From the NCBI GenBank assembly GCA_934254815.1, contig CAKQME010000009.1:46964-110963 (forward strand): DNA of 64,000 nucleotides, given 5' to 3'. The position numbers were made by a program, and so were the translations under genes. Within the stretch, counting starts at the first letter, position 1, and each line of letters opens with the position of its first letter. This DNA comes from an uncultured Clostridia bacterium (GTDB taxonomy: Bacteria > Bacillota > Clostridia > Christensenellales > Borkfalkiaceae). The notes below the pieces were generated by a model, which saw only the letters and a list, made by a program, of their open reading frames with translations, ran no database searches and was not told the DNA's origin. Shown here piece by piece: positions 46,899 through 56,295 of this stretch.

Positions 46899-48230
46899 AT
46901 GAAGCGAAATTATAATAAAATAAGGATTTTAAGTTTATTTTGTTCTGTTGCGTTAATTGTTTCTTCAACGTTCGGATGCGCGGACAGATCTTCCCGAACC
47001 GACGATTCCGAAAGTTTTTCTTTCGTTGACGAAGATAATCGTCCTAAAGACGAGGATTTTAACGTATACGCGTATTACTTCCCGAATTTCGGTACTCAGA
47101 ACGTCGATAAACCCTACGACCCGATAAACGATTGCGAATGGGGTGTGGTACAACGCGCCATATCGAGATTCGAGGGACACGATCAGCCGAAAGTTCCGCT
47201 GTGGGGATATGAAAACCATTCCGACCCCGCAGTTATGTCGAATGTTATAGAAACGGCAAGCAGTTACGGTATAGACGCGTTTATTTTCGATTGGTACTGG
47301 TACAGAGAAATACGCCTGAGCGGTAAAGACAACGGAACGTATCTTGAAAAAGAACTCGAAAACGGATTTTTAAAGGCTGAAAACGACGACGCAATGGATT
47401 TTGCCATATGTTGGTGCAACCACGACGCCGCAGGAAACAAAGGCATATACGAAGACCCCGAAGAATTTGAAATAATGACGGATTACGTTATCAAAAATTA
47501 TTTCTCAAACGACAATTACTTACGCGTAAAAGGAAAATTATACTTCGGGATATGGGATATGAGCGCGTTTGTCGAAATGTATAAAAACGAATGGGGAATA
47601 ACCGACGTTCGTCTTGCAAAGTCCGCGCTTGACGCTTTCAGACAGAAAGTAAAAGATAAAGGACTCGGAGATTTGTATATCTCCGCAATGGAATACAACC
47701 TTACTGCGGTTGACGCGTCAGCCGCATGGCCCGGCGGAATTCCCCCACTCGACTGGAATACAGCCGTGTATATGGAAGTAGACGACGTTACCGATTATAA
47801 ATTATCTATTGCCAAAGACGAGTCGTATATCCGTTACGATCTCGATGAAAAAGGCGGCGTGTACGAATATTCCAAATGGTCGGAAAGTCAGATTAAGGCA
47901 ATGAAACAAATGAAGACGTCGTATAACGCGCTTAACGTTAATTACGTTCCGTGTTTGCTTATGGGCTACGACGTAACCCCGCGCGTAGGACCTTATAAAG
48001 ACTGGGATGCCTCTATCGGCGTATATCCTCAAAGCCCCGTCTATTTCAATAACAATCCTGCCGCAGTAGGTAATTACGCTACTAATATCAAGAAAATTTT
48101 ACAGGAAAACAATCAGAATACCGTATATATTTACGCTTGGAACGAGTGGGCGGAGGGTTCGTATCTCGAACCCGACTCAAAATACGGTTACGATTATTTA
48201 AGAATGGTGCAATCGGTATTCGGTTGCTGA
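46899..48230 (+). CDS. Lipoprotein with GH99-like / WbsX domain
   Basis: A lipoprotein signal ends at STFGC (Cys near residue 27). The mature part has the WbsX/GH99-like pattern: VYAYYFPNFG, FEGHDQPKVPLWGY, IDAFIFDWYWY and the C-terminal YAWNEWAEGSYLEPD. Related GH99 enzymes are endo-acting alpha-mannan hydrolases. Here the protein could cleave a glycan at the cell surface before import, but the glycan is not predictable. It is directly upstream of the solute-binding protein gene. Confidence 0.82.
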   Translation: MKRNYNKIRILSLFCSVALIVSSTFGCADRSSRTDDSESFSFVDEDNRPKDEDFNVYAYYFPNFGTQNVDKPYDPINDCEWGVVQRAISRFEGHDQPKVPLWGYENHSDPAVMSNVIETASSYGIDAFIFDWYWYREIRLSGKDNGTYLEKELENGFLKAENDDAMDFAICWCNHDAAGNKGIYEDPEEFEIMTDYVIKNYFSNDNYLRVKGKLYFGIWDMSAFVEMYKNEWGITDVRLAKSALDAFRQKVKDKGLGDLYISAMEYNLTAVDASAAWPGGIPPLDWNTAVYMEVDDVTDYKLSIAKDESYIRYDLDEKGGVYEYSKWSESQIKAMKQMKTSYNALNVNYVPCLLMGYDVTPRVGPYKDWDASIGVYPQSPVYFNNNPAAVGNYATNIKKILQENNQNTVYIYAWNEWAEGSYLEPDSKYGYDYLRMVQSVFGC

Positions 48231-48251
48231 AAAATATAAGGAGATAAAATT

Positions 48252-49766
48252 ATGAGAAAATTTATAACCAAGGTTTTAACGTTATCGCTTTGCGCAACTA
48301 TCGTTTTAGGGTGCGTCGCCTGCGGCGGAGGTAAAGATTCTGCGTCGGATAGCGGGACTTCTACGCAAAAAGTAAAAATAGTAGTTCCCGATCTTATCAC
48401 CGGCAAAAAAGGACTTAACGCGTGGGAATTGCAACGTCAGGAAGAGTTTAAAAAAGCCTATCCGAATATAGAAGTAGAATATAAAAGCAATCCGACGACA
48501 GATCCTGCAAAAAACATTCAGGCAATGATTACTAATCTGAGTAATCAGGAAATGGCGTACACGCTTCTTAAAGCAAATTCCAACACCTACGCCCGTACCG
48601 TTTATCAGTCTAAACTTACCTGCGACGTTTCAAAATATATGACAGCCGAACAAATTGCCGAATACGATTCGTCCGTTCTTTCGGGCTATTACGACGGCGA
48701 GGCTCTTGTAGGGCTTCCTTTCAGACAGGAATTTCCGTTACTCGGCTTTAACCGTAAGCATTTACAATCGGAATACGTTAAAACGCAATTAGGAATAGAT
48801 CCCGCGGCGGCGGACGCCAACGAACAGGTTGAAGCGAAAATCGACGCGATCGAAACTTGGGACGATTTCCTTGAAATAGCAAAAAAATTGTCGGGTACTT
48901 ACGCGGTAAGCGGTAAAAACGTTACGGTTTCGGGTTACGGCGGTTATCTTACGGACTATTATATCGGTTTGGGCGTATGGAACGTTGCTAACGGTTACAA
49001 TACGGTTACGCAACACGAATCCGGGAAGATGGATATAGATATGACTAACACGCAAACCGTCGAAACGCTGGAGTTTTTACAAAAACTGAAAAACGAGGGT
49101 GCGTTGACTCATAACACTAATCTCGGTTATACCGATTTCTTCAATCAGATTTTCCAAAATAAAATAGCGAGTTTCATTTATTATCCTACCTGGGCAACGT
49201 CGTGGTTCGAACCAAACGGCATTTTTGCGTCCGACGTTAAAGTTATAAATATACCCTACGGGCCGTCTATTGCCGCACTCAAAGAAAAGGCAAAAACGGA
49301 TTCTACCGTCAAAGTACCGTCTACAAACGTAAACTTTTCTTTAAGTTACGTTCTTAATTCCCGCGCAACGGAAGAACAAAAACAAGCGGCAATTACTTAC
49401 GTTATGTTTATGCACGGCGAAGAAGCGGTACACGATAAAATAGAATTTGCCAAAGAAAATATGGTTTCTATGCTTACAGTTCCGCCGTATCCTTTCGACG
49501 ATACTTACTTGTCCGACACGTTATTCGCAAACGTTCCGTCCGACTGGAAAAAATCGCTTACCGCTTCGATTAAAGATTATTACGTTTTCAATCAGAACAG
49601 CGACGCGTTTATTCAGTATATAGCGACAGCCGTTCCCGGAATAGTAAACGGTAAAGACGGATCGGGTACTTACAACACGAGAGAAAGTCTTTTAAATAGA
49701 CTTACCTCGCTTAACGGTACTATTTATTCTCAATTCCTCAACGGATACAATTCTAATTTCGATTAA
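48252..49766 (+). CDS. Extracellular sugar-binding lipoprotein of an ABC importer
   Basis: The lipobox ends at VLGCVAC (a cysteine near residue 20-23), followed by a Gly/Ser linker and a 450-residue family 1-type solute-binding domain (VPDLITGKKGLNAWELQRQEEFKKAYPNIEVEY, then FRQEFPLLGFNRK). It delivers an oligosaccharide to the two permeases encoded next. AAGGAG precedes the ATG. Confidence 0.92.
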   Translation: MRKFITKVLTLSLCATIVLGCVACGGGKDSASDSGTSTQKVKIVVPDLITGKKGLNAWELQRQEEFKKAYPNIEVEYKSNPTTDPAKNIQAMITNLSNQEMAYTLLKANSNTYARTVYQSKLTCDVSKYMTAEQIAEYDSSVLSGYYDGEALVGLPFRQEFPLLGFNRKHLQSEYVKTQLGIDPAAADANEQVEAKIDAIETWDDFLEIAKKLSGTYAVSGKNVTVSGYGGYLTDYYIGLGVWNVANGYNTVTQHESGKMDIDMTNTQTVETLEFLQKLKNEGALTHNTNLGYTDFFNQIFQNKIASFIYYPTWATSWFEPNGIFASDVKVINIPYGPSIAALKEKAKTDSTVKVPSTNVNFSLSYVLNSRATEEQKQAAITYVMFMHGEEAVHDKIEFAKENMVSMLTVPPYPFDDTYLSDTLFANVPSDWKKSLTASIKDYYVFNQNSDAFIQYIATAVPGIVNGKDGSGTYNTRESLLNRLTSLNGTIYSQFLNGYNSNFD

Positions 49767-49777
49767 GGGTAAAAATA

Positions 49778-50686
49778 ATGACGGAAGTTTCAAAAGGAAA
49801 AAGATTGCGTAAAATGAAAGAATTCGGGCTTGCGGCTGCCTTTATCTTTCCCGGCGCGTTGTGTATATTCGTATTCAAATACGTTATGTCGGCGCAATCG
49901 TTGATTTACTCGTTTTTCAATTACGATTACGTTTCTCCTCCGGGAGAATTCGTCGGACTTAAAAACTATATAGCGATTCTTGCAAAAGACAGTTTGTTCT
50001 GGCCGCAGTTAAAAAATACTTTTATTTTGTGGGGATATAGTCTGTGCTTCGGGTTTATCACACCGATTATTCAGGCCCTGCTGCTTAACGAAATAAAAGG
50101 AAAACCTCGCTCGCTTGCAAGATATTTATACGTTTTGCCTGCGGCTGTTCCCGGTGTTGCGGGACTCGCCGTATGGAGGTATATATGGAATCCCGATTCG
50201 GGTATAGCGAATATGATTATCGGGTTTTTCGGCGTTAAACCTCAAACTTGGCTTTTAGACGAAAAATTGATAAAACTGACGCTTTCTCTGCCCGGACTTT
50301 TAGGCGGAGGACTTAACCTGTTGGTTTATCTTATCGCTATAGAAGGCGTGAATCCGGAGTTATACGAAGCGGCTTCGCTCGACGGTGCAACCCGTTTTAA
50401 ATCGCTTATATTTATAACTTTACCGCAAATAGCATATATGATAAGTATACAGTTGCTTTTAAGTATTTCGGGGTCGCTTTTAGCGTTCGATTCGCCGTAT
50501 ATTATGACGGACGGTTCGGGCGGACCTAACGGCGCGGCTACTACCGTGGTATTCGGTATTTATAACAAGGCTTATACCGAGTTGCAATACGGACAGGCAA
50601 TGGCTACTTCTATCGTATTGTTGATTATTATGCTTGCAATGAACTTTATCAAGCAAGCGTTCGAAAAGAAATTCGGTGACGACTGA
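49778..50686 (+). CDS. ABC sugar transporter permease, LplB/UgpA type
   Basis: This 302-residue protein has about six membrane segments and the EAA loop EAASLDGATRFKSLIFITLP near residue 205, which contacts the ATPase. It is the first of two permeases. No ATPase gene is in the locus, so a shared MsmX/UgpC-type ATPase encoded elsewhere is expected. Confidence 0.94.
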   Translation: MTEVSKGKRLRKMKEFGLAAAFIFPGALCIFVFKYVMSAQSLIYSFFNYDYVSPPGEFVGLKNYIAILAKDSLFWPQLKNTFILWGYSLCFGFITPIIQALLLNEIKGKPRSLARYLYVLPAAVPGVAGLAVWRYIWNPDSGIANMIIGFFGVKPQTWLLDEKLIKLTLSLPGLLGGGLNLLVYLIAIEGVNPELYEAASLDGATRFKSLIFITLPQIAYMISIQLLLSISGSLLAFDSPYIMTDGSGGPNGAATTVVFGIYNKAYTELQYGQAMATSIVLLIIMLAMNFIKQAFEKKFGDD

Positions 50687-50696
50687 GGGGATTACG

Positions 50697-52052
50697 ATGG
50701 CTGAGCAAAAATTAACGTATAAATTAAAACAGAACTGGCTTAAATATCTTGCCGCCGTACTTACTACCGTATGGATTGTCGTTTTATTGTTCCCGCTGTA
50801 CTGGCTTTTGGTTTCGTCTACAAAAGACGCAGCCGAAGCAATGCGCAATCCTCCGACTTTAACGGTAGTTCTTCCCAAAGATTATACCGTTTATCTTGAC
50901 ACGACGGACGTGGACGACTACGACGAAGACGATTTCAAATACGAATCTCTCGTACTCGAATGGATGCTTTCATCGAGAAATTTAACGATAAATTTAAACA
51001 GCGTAAGCGTTGCGCGCGTTGAAGGCGGAAAAGTAATATCTACTTCTAAACTAAAATATTCGACGTATAAAGACGTTGAGGAAGATATTTTCGTCGGAAG
51101 CGTAGCGGAATCTCTGATTCAGAACTGGCGAAACCTGACCAGCAAAAAATATCAGACTATGCTTTCCGTTATGGAAAAAGACGGTTATGAAACGGGATTA
51201 AATCAAACGCCGAAGTTTATGGACTCCGAACATATCCGAACGATTTCCGCTTATTACGAGAACGTAATGGACGAACATAATCAAACTATAACCGATTCCG
51301 AAAAGATTTCGACGATACGAGGAAAACTAATCGGTATGTCCTATAAAAACAATTTTATAGGAATGTTCAACAATTACGTTACCGCGTGGAAAAACCCTAA
51401 CGGTACTTACCTGTTTATAAGGCATATGGCGAACAGTACGTTCATAGCGGTTATGGCGGTTTTGTTGCAATTCGTTTTTTCGGCGTGCGTGGCTTACGGT
51501 CTGAGTTTTTTGGTAAAGAAAAAAATATCGAAGAAACTGCTTATGTTTTTCGTCGTTACTATTATGTTACCGGGAATCGTCGAACAAATTCCTCTTTACA
51601 CAACTTTGGTAAGACTGAATCTCGATAACTACTGGGGAATACTGTTACCCGGTGCGACAAGCGTAACGTATATTGTTTTATTTAAAGGATTTTTCGATCA
51701 ACTTCCGAGAGAACTTCGCGAGGCGGCTAAATTAGACGGCGCGGGAGAATTTTATATTTACCTGCACGTTGCCGTGCCTTTATCGACGCCGGTTTTCGGC
51801 GCGGTCGGAATAATGACTTTTTTAGGTCAATGGAACAACTTCTTTTGGCCGAATATGCTTTTGTCGGACGAAAAGTTATATACGTTCCCGATGATTATTC
51901 AACGTGCAATGGGCGAAACGGGCGGAGGTATGAGAAATTACGCTATATCGCTCGCGATGAGCGTTATCGCAACTATACCCACGTTCTTTATGTTTGCGTT
52001 TATGCAAAAACAAATGCGCGCCGGGTTGGTGCTCGGAAGTATTAAAGGATAA
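50697..52052 (+). CDS. ABC sugar transporter permease, UgpE type, with a large insertion
   Basis: The first membrane segment (about residues 12-38 from the ATG at 50697) is followed by an extracytoplasmic insert of about 190 residues before the remaining five segments. The EAA loop is EAAKLDGAGEFYIYLHVAVP. At 451 residues it is much longer than the usual 270-300. The start is moved from a GTG at 50676 to the ATG at 50697 because GAGGGG precedes it and the GTG lies within the previous gene. Confidence 0.92.
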   Translation: MAEQKLTYKLKQNWLKYLAAVLTTVWIVVLLFPLYWLLVSSTKDAAEAMRNPPTLTVVLPKDYTVYLDTTDVDDYDEDDFKYESLVLEWMLSSRNLTINLNSVSVARVEGGKVISTSKLKYSTYKDVEEDIFVGSVAESLIQNWRNLTSKKYQTMLSVMEKDGYETGLNQTPKFMDSEHIRTISAYYENVMDEHNQTITDSEKISTIRGKLIGMSYKNNFIGMFNNYVTAWKNPNGTYLFIRHMANSTFIAVMAVLLQFVFSACVAYGLSFLVKKKISKKLLMFFVVTIMLPGIVEQIPLYTTLVRLNLDNYWGILLPGATSVTYIVLFKGFFDQLPRELREAAKLDGAGEFYIYLHVAVPLSTPVFGAVGIMTFLGQWNNFFWPNMLLSDEKLYTFPMIIQRAMGETGGGMRNYAISLAMSVIATIPTFFMFAFMQKQMRAGLVLGSIKG

Positions 52053-52061
52053 GGTGATATT

Positions 52062-52907
52062 ATGAAAACAGGACTTGAATCGGTGGCGTATTTCGGTCTT
52101 TACGATTACGCCGAAGGGCTGAAAAAATTAAAAAGCCACGGCTACGAGTGTATAGATTACGGCGAACTTTGTAAGCGGAACAGCGACTTGTATACGTTCG
52201 ACAACGATAAATATCGCGGGTTTTTAAGCGATATAGGTGAAGAAGCCTATAAGCAAGGCGTTGAAATAAGACAACTTCACGGTCTATGGGCAACCGATGA
52301 CAAAACGAGAGAATTGCGCGAAGAAAGCATACGCTACTTTATTAAGGAAATAGAGGGAGCGCATTTTCTCGGATGTAAAAATATCGTCATTCATCCGTTT
52401 TTACCCTATGGTTGGGGCGCAGAAATAGATAAGGACAAAATATGGGACGTCAACGTAGATCTCTTTACCCGACTTTTGCCTTACGCCGAAAAATACGGCG
52501 TTACTATCTGCGCCGAAAATCAGCCGTTTACGGCAGTTGCTATGAGTACCGTGAAAGAAGTAAAGAAATTAGTGCGGGCGATTGATAATCCTTTGCTCAA
52601 AGTTTGTCTGGATACGGGACACGCCAACGTTTTTCACGACGATTTAGCCGCAGACGTCAGACTGCTCGGTAACGATCTCGCCACTTTACACGTTCACGAT
52701 AACAAAGGTAACTGGGATCAGCATTTAATTCCCTATATGGGAAATATTAAGTGGGACGAATTTTTATCCGCTCTTAAGGAAATCGGCTACAACGGTTGTT
52801 TTACCTTGGAAACTATGATTTCCACCACTATGCCGCAGCCGATCAAGGAAGAAATGCAACGTTCTCTTGCTTCACTCGCAAGGCAAATGGCAGATAAAAT
52901 CGGTTAA
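52062..52907 (+). CDS. Sugar phosphate isomerase/epimerase (xylose isomerase-like TIM barrel)
   Basis: This 281-residue AP endonuclease 2-type barrel has metal-ligand candidates in IVIHPFLP, ICAENQP, VCLDTGHANVF and LHVHDNKG, and a final FTLET glutamate. It acts on a sugar or inosose in the cytoplasm, and the exact substrate is unknown. AAGGTG precedes the ATG. It lies 9 bp after the permease gene. Confidence 0.9.
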   Translation: MKTGLESVAYFGLYDYAEGLKKLKSHGYECIDYGELCKRNSDLYTFDNDKYRGFLSDIGEEAYKQGVEIRQLHGLWATDDKTRELREESIRYFIKEIEGAHFLGCKNIVIHPFLPYGWGAEIDKDKIWDVNVDLFTRLLPYAEKYGVTICAENQPFTAVAMSTVKEVKKLVRAIDNPLLKVCLDTGHANVFHDDLAADVRLLGNDLATLHVHDNKGNWDQHLIPYMGNIKWDEFLSALKEIGYNGCFTLETMISTTMPQPIKEEMQRSLASLARQMADKIG

Positions 52908-52910
52908 AAT

Positions 52911-54041
52911 ATGAAATATTTGATTGTATACGAAAACGGAGAAACGTTATGGCGCGACGATACGGATTTATCCGCATTTAGTCGCGGCGATAACGTCGGT
53001 TTGCATTTTCGTTTAAGAGCGGACAGCAAAAAGGATTATTCCGACGTCGAAATATATTCGGACGACGGCGAATTTATAGATTCGTGTTTCGTTTCCTGCA
53101 AATGGGAAAACGTCAATGCCGAAATTAATTCTTATATCGACGGCGAAAAGCGTTGCGTCGTACTGTCCGTATTAAATCCCTATGGAGAAAATTTAAGAAT
53201 AAAAGACGTGAAATTTAACGCGCCGCTCGGAAATTTATTTGACGGCGGCGTATTGTTTCAACTTGCCGCCGCAAAAGCGCAGGCAATGGGATACGTTTTC
53301 GTCGCCAAAGACGGAAAAGTTATCGCCGTTGACGGCGGAGGTAAAGAGGATAAATTCGCCCTGAAAGAAATTATCGACAAATCCGGCGGAACGGTTCACC
53401 ATTGGTTTATAACGCATTATCATAACGACCACATAGGCGCGATAATCGAGTTGTTTAAAGAAAACGCCGTTAAGGTTGAAAACTTATATTATGATTTTCC
53501 CACCGCCGAAGTTTTATCCGACCGAGGGGACGGAGATAATGCTTTAGTCGGCGTATGGAACGATTTCCTGCCGAAAGACACGAATATAATTACACCGAAA
53601 CGCGGCGATAAATTCGATTTAGGCAGCGCTTGCGTAACCGTTCTGAATTCCTCTGCGTTCGACGTGTTATGCGATTTTGCCAACAATAGCAGCATCGTCT
53701 ATAAAATGAACACGGGTAAGACAAACGTCTTGTTTACGGGCGATCTGGAGCGTAAAGGAGAAGAATATCTCGAAGACGATTGGTTCAAGAAACAATTGTC
53801 CGATTGTACGGTCGTACAAATGGCTCATCACGGACAAAAAGGCGTAAGCAAACGGTTTTACGATGCTACGTCTGTTAAAGTGTGCCTCTATCCCACGCCT
53901 TTGTGGTTATGGAATAACGATAACGGCGGAGGGAAAAATTCCGCGCATTGGACAACTTTACAAACCCGCGAACTAATGCGAGAGAAAAACGTAAGACGAA
54001 GTTTTACGTCAATACAAAACAAAATTACGGAGATTTATTGA
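52911..54041 (+). CDS. ComEC/Rec2-like metallo-beta-lactamase-fold hydrolase
   Basis: A beta-rich N-terminal domain of about 110 residues precedes the MBL core, whose metal site is intact: THYHNDHIG, then VLFTGDLERKG and QMAHHGQKG. There are no membrane segments, so it is not a DNA-uptake channel. Its place in a sugar locus suggests hydrolysis of a small ester or lactone, which is inference. It lies 3 bp after the isomerase gene. Confidence 0.87.
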   Translation: MKYLIVYENGETLWRDDTDLSAFSRGDNVGLHFRLRADSKKDYSDVEIYSDDGEFIDSCFVSCKWENVNAEINSYIDGEKRCVVLSVLNPYGENLRIKDVKFNAPLGNLFDGGVLFQLAAAKAQAMGYVFVAKDGKVIAVDGGGKEDKFALKEIIDKSGGTVHHWFITHYHNDHIGAIIELFKENAVKVENLYYDFPTAEVLSDRGDGDNALVGVWNDFLPKDTNIITPKRGDKFDLGSACVTVLNSSAFDVLCDFANNSSIVYKMNTGKTNVLFTGDLERKGEEYLEDDWFKKQLSDCTVVQMAHHGQKGVSKRFYDATSVKVCLYPTPLWLWNNDNGGGKNSAHWTTLQTRELMREKNVRRSFTSIQNKITEIY

Positions 54042-54046
54042 TATTT

Positions 54047-56293
54047 ATGCGTTATGATTTTAATACCGATAACGGAACGATAACGATACGGGATTTAGAA
54101 CTCGGAAAGGACTGGAGCAATCACCTTTTTAATAAGATCGGATATATTACGAGCGTAACGCACTACGGTGCGACTTATTCGAGATTTCTCGATAAAAACG
54201 CAGTGCTTGTGAATTACAACAATCAGGTATCGGTGTTATATCTGCGCGATGCCGTGACAAAAAAATATTGGAATATAGGCGGTTATCCGTCGATGAACGA
54301 GATCGAAGATTTCAGTTGCACTCACGGACAAAATTACAGCCTTATATCTTCCGTCGCAAACGGTATCCGAGCGAGTATCGAATATTTGGTTTGTCCGAAC
54401 GATACGCGTGAAATATGGAAAGTAACGCTTAAAAACGAAACCCGAAACGAACGTGAAATAGATTTATTCGCCGCCACTTCGTTTGATCTCGGCGGTTTTT
54501 CTCAGCCGTTTTACTATAATATGCCGACTACTTCCGCAACTGAATTTCTCAAAGAGGCAAACGGCTTGTTTTGCGAAAACAAAAATCCGTTCCGACCGCA
54601 CGACAATTGTTCGGGATATATACTCTCGTCTTTACCCGTTACTTATTATGACGGAAATTATGAAAAATTTATCGGTTCGGTCGGTAGTAGCACAAAACCA
54701 TACGTTTTGGAAAGAGGGTTAAACTGTACGAATTCTACGGCTACCGTCCGTATGCGCGGCGGGGTTTTACAAAATCGCGTAACTTTAAAAGCAGGCGAAC
54801 AAAAAATCGTATATTACGTTTTAGGGTTGACAACGGGTAAAGAAAATGTTATACGGCGCTATGCGAATATTGCGACGGAATGCGAAGAGATAGTCGCTGA
54901 AACCGATAGCGAAAGACCTTACGGCAGTATAAGAGTCAACTGTCCCGAACCTCAGATAAACCGCGTGATGAATTTTTGGGCTGAACATCAGGTTCGCTAT
55001 TGTATGTTGGGCAAAAAAGCAGTGCGCGATAACGCTCAACTCGCTATGGCAATGCTTAATTGCGACGTCAATCGTGCAAGAGAAACTATTGAGGAATGTA
55101 TAGTTCATCAATATTCCGACGGACATTCGGTTTTGCTGTGGTATCCGATTGTTGAAAAGACGATTTATTCGGACCCGTCTGCGTGGCTCGTATTCGCAAT
55201 TTGCGAGTACGTTAAAGAAAGCGGAGATATTTCATATCTGAACAAAAAGTTCGCATATCTCGACGGTGGAGAAGGCAGCGTTTACGAGCATTTGAAAAAA
55301 TCCGTAGAATGGTTTTCTGCCGAAAAAAATTCCGGTGAACACGGTCTGCCGAAAATTTATCACGCCGATTGGAACGACGCTCTTAACATTCCCGACGATA
55401 ATGCAGAGTCTGTTCTTATGGCAATGCTCGTTTGTAAAGTTTATAAGGAAATTGCCGACCTTGCAAGATATATAGGAGATAACGATTACGCATCGCAAGT
55501 TGAAAATAATTATCGCTCTTTAAAGCAGATTACTAACGAAGTTGCGTTTAACGGAGATTATTACGTCAGAGCATTTTCTAAATTCGGAGTCGTCGGAGAT
55601 AAAGATTGTCCCGACGGAGGAAAAATTTACGTCAATCCGCAAAGTTGGTCAATCCTTTCGGGTGTTTGCCCCAATAACTATTTAGGCAAGGTGTGCGATT
55701 CTATCGACGCTATGGAAACCGAAGACGGATTACCTATGTGCGCTCCGCCGTATTCCGTATACGACGAACACGTCGGAAGAATGAGCGGTATGTTGCCGGG
55801 AGTATACGAAAACGGCGGAATATACAATCACGCAGGTTGTTTCAAAGTTATGGCGGATTGTCGTATCGGTCGCGGCGAAAATGCTGTAAATACGCTTTTA
55901 AAGATTTTACCCGACGGGAAAAACAATCCGTCCGAAAAAACTACGGCAGAACCTTACGTTTTTACTAACTGCTACCTGAAACACCCGTCGGTCGATATGA
56001 TGGTCGGATTTTCTTGGCAAACCGGAACTTCCGCTTGGGGAATTATGTGTGTATACGAGGGTATTTTAGGCTTGAAACGCGAATACGAAGGGCTTACCGT
56101 TTCACCGAACTTCCCATCGACGTGGAAACGCGTTACGGCAGAAAGAACTTTTCGCGGTAACAGACTTCATATAACCTATGAAAACGAAAATCGAGGTAAT
56201 ATAAAATTATTTATCGACGGGAAAGAAATAGAAGGCGTTATTATTCCGCCTTTTAAAGATAACGACGATCATTACATTATTTGCAGGACTTAA
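54047..56293 (+). CDS. GH94-family glycoside phosphorylase
   Basis: This 748-residue protein has an N-terminal beta-sandwich domain (GYITSVTHYGATYSRFLDKN), a linker and an (alpha/alpha)6 barrel. The catalytic acid is the Asp in YHADWNDALN. A conserved NPQSWSILSG and a final MVGFSWQTGTSAWG stretch follow. GH94 enzymes split beta-linked disaccharides with phosphate to give a sugar 1-phosphate. Which disaccharide is used cannot be read from sequence. The ATG at 54047 is chosen over an upstream frame inside the previous gene. No signal peptide is present, consistent with cytoplasmic action after import. Confidence 0.9.
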   Translation: MRYDFNTDNGTITIRDLELGKDWSNHLFNKIGYITSVTHYGATYSRFLDKNAVLVNYNNQVSVLYLRDAVTKKYWNIGGYPSMNEIEDFSCTHGQNYSLISSVANGIRASIEYLVCPNDTREIWKVTLKNETRNEREIDLFAATSFDLGGFSQPFYYNMPTTSATEFLKEANGLFCENKNPFRPHDNCSGYILSSLPVTYYDGNYEKFIGSVGSSTKPYVLERGLNCTNSTATVRMRGGVLQNRVTLKAGEQKIVYYVLGLTTGKENVIRRYANIATECEEIVAETDSERPYGSIRVNCPEPQINRVMNFWAEHQVRYCMLGKKAVRDNAQLAMAMLNCDVNRARETIEECIVHQYSDGHSVLLWYPIVEKTIYSDPSAWLVFAICEYVKESGDISYLNKKFAYLDGGEGSVYEHLKKSVEWFSAEKNSGEHGLPKIYHADWNDALNIPDDNAESVLMAMLVCKVYKEIADLARYIGDNDYASQVENNYRSLKQITNEVAFNGDYYVRAFSKFGVVGDKDCPDGGKIYVNPQSWSILSGVCPNNYLGKVCDSIDAMETEDGLPMCAPPYSVYDEHVGRMSGMLPGVYENGGIYNHAGCFKVMADCRIGRGENAVNTLLKILPDGKNNPSEKTTAEPYVFTNCYLKHPSVDMMVGFSWQTGTSAWGIMCVYEGILGLKREYEGLTVSPNFPSTWKRVTAERTFRGNRLHITYENENRGNIKLFIDGKEIEGVIIPPFKDNDDHYIICRT

Positions 56294-56295
56294 AA

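Noticed and set aside
52911..54041. ComEC DNA-uptake channel
   Set aside because: Only the MBL domain is present, with no competence membrane segments, and the gene sits inside a sugar operon.
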